In this document: positions 57,501-64,000 of the stretch, in pieces
Numbering within the stretch: the first letter of the stretch is position 1
Layout: each line of letters opens with the position of its first letter
Assembly (NCBI GenBank): GCA_013146195.2
Contig: CM028378.1
Span: 6,942,340-7,006,339, forward strand
Direction: 5' to 3'
Length of the DNA: 64,000 nt
DNA from: Codonopsis lanceolata
Lineage: Eukaryota > Streptophyta > Magnoliopsida > Asterales > Campanulaceae
Position numbers and translations under genes: made by a program
Notes under the pieces: generated by a model
What the model saw: only the letters and a program-made list of their open reading frames with translations
The model's database searches: none
What the model was told of the DNA's origin: nothing

Positions 57501-60500
57501 GCCACCTCGATCTGTTAGAGGGTAAGGCAGGAAATCCTCCATACCGGGCATTTTGACCTTCAAGTTGGCTTGCACGTGGAGGCTCTTAATACAGCCAGTG
57601 TACAGCTGCGTATCCTGACTGTCATTACCCTTGGGCTAGCGCACTCAGTCTTGGCCCCCTTTCAGCTATCTGCCAAAGCCTAGCATGTTCCCGACTTCCC
57701 GTACCCTAGGTCTTAGTTAAGAGAAAAGTGGGTGATTACATGGTAATCACTAGAAGTGATGTGACAAAACCCCTACTACGATGACCATGAGCTCTATTAT
57801 TGTCGAAGCATTCGGAAGTGGAATACATATCTACATGCACACGTAGGTATAGGCAAACCGAGATACAAATATACGCATATATGCAAGGTAAATGACCCTA
57901 ATGTATGTTCATGGAAATTATTCTTGTAACAATTTCACACGTCAATGAAGAAACAGATATTCCCTCACACCAGTGGGTTCCCTAAACCCACCCATAGAAA
58001 GAAAAGGTGAAATCTAAATTGGCTTGATTGATGAACCAAGAAGGCAATGAAAAGTGTGCGCCAAGTATTTTCACCAACAAATGGAAGGAGAGGGGTTCAC
58101 ATGAATATGAGTAACCACTATCCAAATAATGCATGCGGCCAGTGAATGTCAAATTGCATGTATTGACGCGAGTTCACACTAATTCCATGAAGAGACGGGA
58201 ACAAAAAAGATATGAACAGATTTAAAATAGGGCGTCAGAATAAATCTGAAGGAACTATAACTACGATAGATATAACAGCTAACCATAGATTCTTCCTCGC
58301 CTTCGCCAAACCGCAGTGCGAGATCACACAAGGCTTGTGTAGTTGACTCAACTGTCATGGGCTCACCATATGAAAATCTGTGATTCTAGGAAAATGAAAA
58401 AAAAAGATGTTGGTTATTGATTGATGCCAAAGAAATATTAATAAAGGCATTTAATATGATAACATCTCTACCTGAGTTTCAACTCGTGCATGTTCAACAA
58501 GTGTACGGGCATCAGCAATTAATCCACTCATTGCACAGCCTATGTGCTCATCGATTTCCATAATCTTCTCCACACTGCTGGGCTCCTGGAAGAGCATTGA
58601 AAATAAAGATTAAAAGATAAATGAGTAGTTTTGAGCACAGTACTACATGAAAATTCCTATGTGGGTCTCGTAAAAAGGAAGTGCAAATTTTGTTCAAGAA
58701 TAGTTGAAACCAACTATAACTTCTTAGGTTTTCCAAATTTTAATACAAGAGTATAAGCGTTTTTTTTCTTTTATTAAAACAGAATAAACACGATTATAAG
58801 CATTCACGTCCATAGGTGGCTTCTCATCAAGTTCCATTATACCATTCAGCTCACCTCTGATAACTAAGCATCCAAATACCCGTCATCTCATTCTAATCCA
58901 GTTATTTCTATTATCATACAATTAAGGGTTTAGCTAACAAGTACCCATATGGAATACGTTAATAATCCATATTAGGAAATTATCTGCATTGGGTAGTGAT
59001 TTCAAGCAGATAATTTCCTACTATTGATAGTTAAAAAGGGCCAGAGAGGCACTTTTCGCAAAACCCTGTCATTGATTCATTCATAAGGTAACTTGAAATA
59101 TATGACCTAAGAGAGACTACAAAGTTTGATCACCTCCTCTATGAGTTTGTAATGACTATTTTTGTCTTTAGGGGATGGTTTAAGAAATTCAGCTCCCTCC
59201 CACTTTTTCTATTTAAAAGAGTCAAATCTGGATATCCCTCTGTTGAACCAATTCTCATCAAAGGCTCAAAACTTCCTTTAGTACCTTCTTCAAGAATAAA
59301 TGAAAACTTTTTGTTTGCTATAAACTTTTTGAGCCCCAATTTAGAGTTTAGAACATTTGATTGCTTGGTAGTTATGGTATTTAATGGCAGGGTGAAGTGC
59401 CAGGACTCTTAGTAGATAGGAAAGATAAGGTCATCTAATTGGCATTGGCCAATCAGAATTCAAAGTGTAGCAGCTCTAGTGCTCATTTTTAAGACGTAGG
59501 TGCACCATGAAACATCAAATGCATTTCCTTTAGCTGCAAAATTATTCTTGCAGAAAATTATTCATCTACATTAATAATACTAGGGTAATTTTTTTCTGTT
59601 TTTCGATGCGAACAGGTCGTTCATGGGTTCTACTTTTCGAATTTGTCACTCCTCCGTGTCAAATCGAAGGCTGCCTATAAATCATACATTCTCAATTTAT
59701 GCCATGTAGACACCTCCAATATCTTGATAGAAGTACAAGAAAACTCTCAGTGTATCTGGTAAAAGTGCCATCTGACTTCTCTTCGTCACTCCATAAACCA
59801 CAATTTATCACTGCTCTTCTTCAATTATTCATTAATTCTTCTTTTTTTTGGTTATAATCTTCAGATTTCTATACAACCAAATTTAAATTTAAAAATCGAT
59901 CATAAATCAGGACAGAACCACATTTTCTAATTACCTTAACACCCCTACCCACTCCCAGTGCTTGCAAAAACAATCTTATCTCACCTAGAGAAGTATCAGT
60001 CAAGTAAGCAACAACATACAAATAAAATACACACAAATTTCAGCTGGTAAGCAACATCAATTCAACAGGAAACATATAACATAGGCATATAAGAATTTGA
60101 GTATCTGCATTCACTTAATACAACTGTTATGTCAGTGATGCTCCTTTTAATGTTAGTCTCAATGGCAGTTATACGAATAGAGCACATGCATTTCATAACC
60201 ATTAACCAATTTAAGTTCAGCAGCACAATTTGACTTATGACATGATCGTCATTCAAAACATCATGACAGACTTCAAAATGTAACAGTTAGGGCTACAAAA
60301 TGAGCAACCTGTTTCCCGTGTCAAACCAGCAGGCACATAAACTACTAAACTATATACTTACACACTTTCCGACCAGAGTTTTCTTCTACAAATTATCTCG
60401 CTAGTTTATTGTCTACGAGGAACTTTACAACATGATAATATTTCAGTCTTACATAATATCTAACAAAACCGACTCTTTTGCCATCACTATAGTTTCATAG

Positions 60501-61502
60501 TACCCCATACAATCCGACTCTTTTGCCACCAGTCCCACCACTATAGTTTCATAGTAGTATGGTACTCCATACAATCCACTAGATTGATTACTCTAATCTA
60601 CTAAGTAGAAGAATGATGCTCTTTCAAGATTAGGTTTCACAGACCAGAATGTAAATCCAACTTAAAATCAAAAGAAATTGACTCCATCGGCGGCAGTTAT
60701 ACTGCATAACACTTGGGTTCTCTCATCAAAATGAGTTAGTAACACAAATTTGACTTCCAAAACTTCAGTCATTCAGAAAATCAAGAGAGACTTCAGCATA
60801 TAACAGGTAGGCTAAAATAATTGCAAGGAAAAAGAAAGTGGTTAATAGTACCCCATACAATCCACTGAATTACTCTAGTTCACCTGATAGAAATTCGATA
60901 CTCTTTTAAAAACAGAATTCGTAATCCAGAATGTGATTCCAACTTAAAAATCCAAGAAAAATGACAACATTGGCGGCAGTTTCTAACATCAAACTCAGTT
61001 AGCAACACAGTAGAATTCCCAGAATTTCAGTCATTCAAAAAACCATGACCGACTTAAGAATATAACAGCAAGGATTGAGAGAAATTCAAAGGCAAAAGAA
61101 AGCAGACAGACCAGAAGCGGGGAGGTGATACGCTTTTCAACAGCAAGCACAACCCCTTCCTTAGTCTTCAAGCCAATTGCGGTCGAACCCAACTGTAATA
61201 GTAATCAAAAGCGACTTTAGAAACCAATCGACTCTATTTATAAAACAAATACAGAAACAAAGGTAGGAGTTATGTACCTTAATGGCCTCAATGGCATATT
61301 CAACCTGAAACAATCGGCCTTCAGGGGAGAAGGTGTTGACACCTCTATCGTACTCAGTTCTACATAACATTCACCACTAACAACATTGAGAGAGGTGATT
61401 GGGGAATTAACACAAACGCATGGAGGGCGATCTATTTGTTAGGTACACATAAATAAACCCTAGATTTGCAAGCAACAAATGAACTGACCTGGTGAGAAAC
61501 AT
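54574..61502 (-). CDS. PAE1: 20S proteasome subunit alpha type-5 (9 coding exons, 237 aa)
   Basis: Coding exons on the minus strand: 61502-61489, 61359-61278, 61192-61112, 58585-58472, 58385-58284, 56220-56162, 55412-55310, 55076-55011, 54666-54574. The sum is 714 bp, 237 codons plus stop, the normal length for PAE. The protein starts MFLTRTEYDRG. It carries the alpha-subunit signature FSPEGRLFQVEYAIEAI, then LGSTAIGLKTKEGVVLAVEK, IGCAMSGLIADARTLVEHAR, SRPFGVSLLIAGHDENGPSL and TDPSGTFWQCNGKAIGSGSE. It ends VTPNNVDIAKVAP...VINRL. Alpha subunits form the outer, gated rings of the 20S core and are not proteolytic. The start is fixed by the 14-base first coding exon, whose splice restores the conserved FLTRTEYD. 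Introns at 56221-58283 and 58586-61111 are unusually long. A telo-box-like AAACCCTAGA (about 61456) lies in the first coding intron. Plants have two PAE paralogues; the symbol is by family. Confidence 0.96.
56760..57790. mobile_element. Possible transposon insertion within a PAE intron
   Basis: About 57110-57760 is clearly richer in G+C than the surrounding intron. It contains a repeated phrase (GGCCACCTCGATCT at about 57430 and 57500) and CTTAGTCATCCCTAAGGGATG, with no long open frame. A solo LTR or other insert is likely from composition, but ends and a target duplication could not be defined. Confidence 0.35.
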
Positions 61503-61876
61503 TTTCAATTGTGTCGTTGCAAAGATCAAAACCTGTAAGTGACGGCAGTGAGTTGAAGGTTCCTCAGATTATAAGCACTTTCTTTTTTTGCAATTTCTTT
61601 GACTGACGATGGCTTTGTTGGGAGCCCCTTCTTGAGAAGCAAGCAAGAGTGCAATGGTGCCTCCTTTTACCGGTTGGTTTCCGTAAGCGGGCCGGGTGTG
61701 AATCCTTTCTAGCCCACAAATAATGACCAAGTTCAATATCATTAGACGAGAAGGTGGATTTTGTGAGGCCCAATATTAAGTCCATTGAAGTTATTGAAAA
61801 AATTGCATGTCAGTCTATTTTTTAAAACTTTTAATCGTTAAAATACATCATTTTTATTTTTAATCAGAAAAAGTTA
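61503..61876 (-). promoter_or_regulatory. 5' leader and promoter region of the proteasome alpha-5 gene
   Basis: On the minus strand the segment includes TTGTGGGCTAGAAAGG, AAGGGGCTCCCAACAAAGCC and an apparent splice acceptor (TTACAG at about 61533, just upstream of the start codon). A 5' UTR intron is therefore possible. No TATA box was identified, which fits housekeeping genes. Confidence 0.4.
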
Positions 61877-64000
61877 CTGTTGGAATATGTTTCTTGATAA
61901 TCAAATTATCTTGTTGCATATCCCTAATATTTTGATTTGCTTGTTTCCATTACAGTGTGTCATAACAAGTGGCTAAGAGGTCTGCGTGTCGATTAGTGTG
62001 ACAACTTGTTTGACTACACATAGGTCTAAGATTAGGTCGTCCTAGTCTAGTCCTAACCTCCTTATAGATGATTGAACAGAACAGCACCTCATATGCACAA
62101 ATCACCAGCAGTTTTGCTGTAGTCTCAAAAGGCTCTTCGCAAAACTCGTCACCAGCGGACTTATTGAATGCACTAAAGGACACCCTGAAGACTCGCCACC
62201 AGCAGACGTGCTAGTATGACAAAGTCTCAAAGGATTCCTCATCAGCAAACTTGTCAAGTGCATCTCGAAGACACCTTGAAGACCCACAAGTAGATCTGTC
62301 ACAGTTTGAATGTTCACATTAACAAGCAGCAGTCTTTCTCTCAAGATAGACTCACCTTTGAACATCAGACTAGCAGACTTTATTCTGCACGTGCTTCAGA
62401 GAAGTCAAGACTGCAGCAGATCAAGACAAAAGACAAAAGTATTCAGGATTCAAAAGCCGTTCAAATCCTCAGACAGTGCATCAGACGTCAGACTTACTTT
62501 TTAGGAACCTATCAATGATGGTCTGACAGGCAATCAGTTCAGGAACTTAAAGACAAAGACTTTATCCATCGATCAAAGGTCCAACTGAACAACACTTCTC
62601 TATCCAGCGGATTTCAACAATCAACATTTCTAACGGATAAAAATTGTATCTTCAAAATCTCAATGATCATCTTGACAACGATGAATATATAAAAAAAAAA
62701 AGAAATATCTCTTCTACTAAAAAAAAAGGAGAGGACGATGAACAAGGAGACAAAAAAAATCTCTGAACCTGCATCAAGAACTTTGAAGAAGAAAAGAGAT
62801 CGACAACGAGATCGTCTTCACCAACGCATATCAGATCTCTACATCCTAGTTGCAGTAAACCTACCCAAACCTTATCAACTCATCTTCTGTGAATTGCTAG
62901 GAAGAATCTCCTTGAAGAAGTGAAGAGAGATCAGAGATCATCAACAGTCAAGATTCTCGTCTTGGTCAAGAACGCAATTCTTGATTTGAGTTCTTCATCC
63001 TTCTTCGAAGAACTCAGCCTTTAGCTGAAGCTTCAGAAACCTATTTCTAAAGCTAAAGGTCAAGTCGTTGATCAATTTGAAGATCAACCCAGATGTTTCC
63101 TAAAGAAGATGAAGAGCTGCCTAATAACCTTAGTGTGCCGTTTGGTAGTCAGGGTTAAGGCCAGATATGATTAATAAGCCAAGTTGACTGATGTTTGGTA
63201 TGCAATAGGTGGTCGGGACTAATAGCACGAGTTATCCGGATAAAGTCCATTATCCCCTCACTATTAATACCAAGGGGGAGGGTGGTATTATTAGCGCCCT
63301 CAGTAAAAAAAATTCGGATTAACATATGTAATCTCAAAACTACCCCCGATATACAAGTGAGGATTAATAGCGAGGGCACTAATAGTACTGGGATTAATAA
63401 TACTGCTTATCATTGTCCGACTACCAAACAAACCCTTAGTGTCTTCTCATCACTATTTCTCATCTGGTCTCCTATTGTCCTTTGTACTTAAGAGTTTGTC
63501 TATAAACGATTAAGTACAAGATTAGGGGATTGATGAAGATGAGAACATAAATTTTCATAAAGAGTCTAGGTTGATATAATCTGTAATTTATCCTTGAATA
63601 AATTCAGATGTTCTTTAAATTATTCATCTTTCAATCTTTATCTCTCTATGTGGTTTTAATAAACGGTTTTATCTTTTGAACAGCCACATCTTCAATGACT
63701 TCCTAAAACCTGCATTTTGGAAGAAGGATTAAGTATGCTGTTGTTCTGATCATTTAATCATGTACAGCTACTTAAGACTTTTTAAAACTTAAGCCTAATA
63801 TTTCCGCTGCATAAACTTTTTTCTAAAACAGGCTTTTGTTTTACAAAACGGTTCACCAGCAGAGTTCATAACTCTGCTGAGAGCAAGTCTTATATTCTAT
63901 TATGTTCTAAACTAACAGCAGACATGCTTTTTAAATCAACCGTCTATACCACTGATATCTATACTTCATGAATACCTAAAAGAAAAGTTTTAATGTGGTA
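61877..64000 (+). mobile_element. Probable long LTR or LTR-retrotransposon end, running off the window
   Basis: TGTTGGAATATGTTTCTTG at 61877 is a typical start of plant copia LTRs of the long (SIRE/Maximus) type. The following 2.1 kb has no gene. It shows the repeated CAGCAGAC / TCAAGAC / GAAGA vocabulary seen in such LTRs, including many CACCAGCAG(A/C)G phrases (62150-62240, 63855). The other LTR and the coding part would lie beyond the right edge. The call is based on composition and the left border only. Confidence 0.4.
63133..63435. mobile_element. Tourist/Harbinger-like MITE (303 bp)
   Basis: The left end GTGTGCCGTTTGGTAGTCAG pairs with the complement of the right end, GGGTTTGTTTGGTAGTCGG. 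TTA flanks both ends (63130-63132 and 63436-63438), the 3-bp duplication of PIF/Harbinger elements. The interior has further inverted blocks such as GGATTAATA and TATTAATACC. Confidence 0.82.

Noticed and set aside
59152..59412. 86-codon plus-strand frame in the long PAE intron
   Set aside because: It is antisense inside an intron, without motifs and unsupported by any splice context.

Overview
This is nuclear DNA of a flowering plant, most likely a eudicot. It has intron-containing genes with plant-type products, AT-rich intergenic DNA, Ty1-copia and Ty3-gypsy LTR retrotransposons, Helitrons, Mutator-like and hAT elements, and Stowaway- and Tourist-type MITEs. I cannot name the species.

Three host genes can be modelled completely, with splice sites that keep frame throughout. 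A type-I pectin methylesterase (+, 36270-39127, 2 exons, 578 aa) has a PMEI-type pro-region. An alanine aminotransferase (+, 49385-53817, 15 exons, 543 aa) has a probable organellar presequence. The 20S proteasome subunit alpha-5, PAE (-, 54574-61502, 9 coding exons, 237 aa), is convergent with the aminotransferase. The three act in separate processes (cell wall, nitrogen and hypoxia metabolism, protein turnover) and their adjacency suggests no joint function.

Layout. 1-1.6 kb: degenerate DNA. 1.6-7.9 kb: a decayed Tat-lineage gypsy element with both LTRs, a large internal deletion and an antisense extra ORF. 8.5-9.4 kb: two tandem-repeat arrays. 10.8-12.2 kb: a Mutator-like element carrying a piece of a calcium-dependent protein kinase gene. 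12.3-16.1 kb: Helitrons, one interrupted by an 813-bp MULE MITE with a perfect 9-bp target duplication. 16.9-17.2 kb: a 5' gene fragment resembling IWS1. 19.5-22.3 kb: several small Helitrons. 25-31.2 kb: a 1.2-kb Helitron, Stowaway MITEs and a large inverted-repeat element. 31.4-33.7 kb: a Helitron remnant with PIF1-like helicase pieces. 36.3-39.1 kb: pectin methylesterase. 40.0-48.4 kb: a copia element on the minus strand, invaded by a Helitron (in one LTR) and a hAT element (in RT). 49.4-61.5 kb: the two housekeeping genes. 61.9 kb to the end: an apparent long LTR containing a Tourist-like MITE.

The most notable theme is Helitron biology. About nine Helitron copies or remnants can be seen, most with A|TC...CTRR|T borders and a 3' hairpin. 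Several lie head to tail or have duplicated termini. For one, the intact second LTR of its host retrotransposon supplies the empty insertion site. No wholly unknown gene system was identified.
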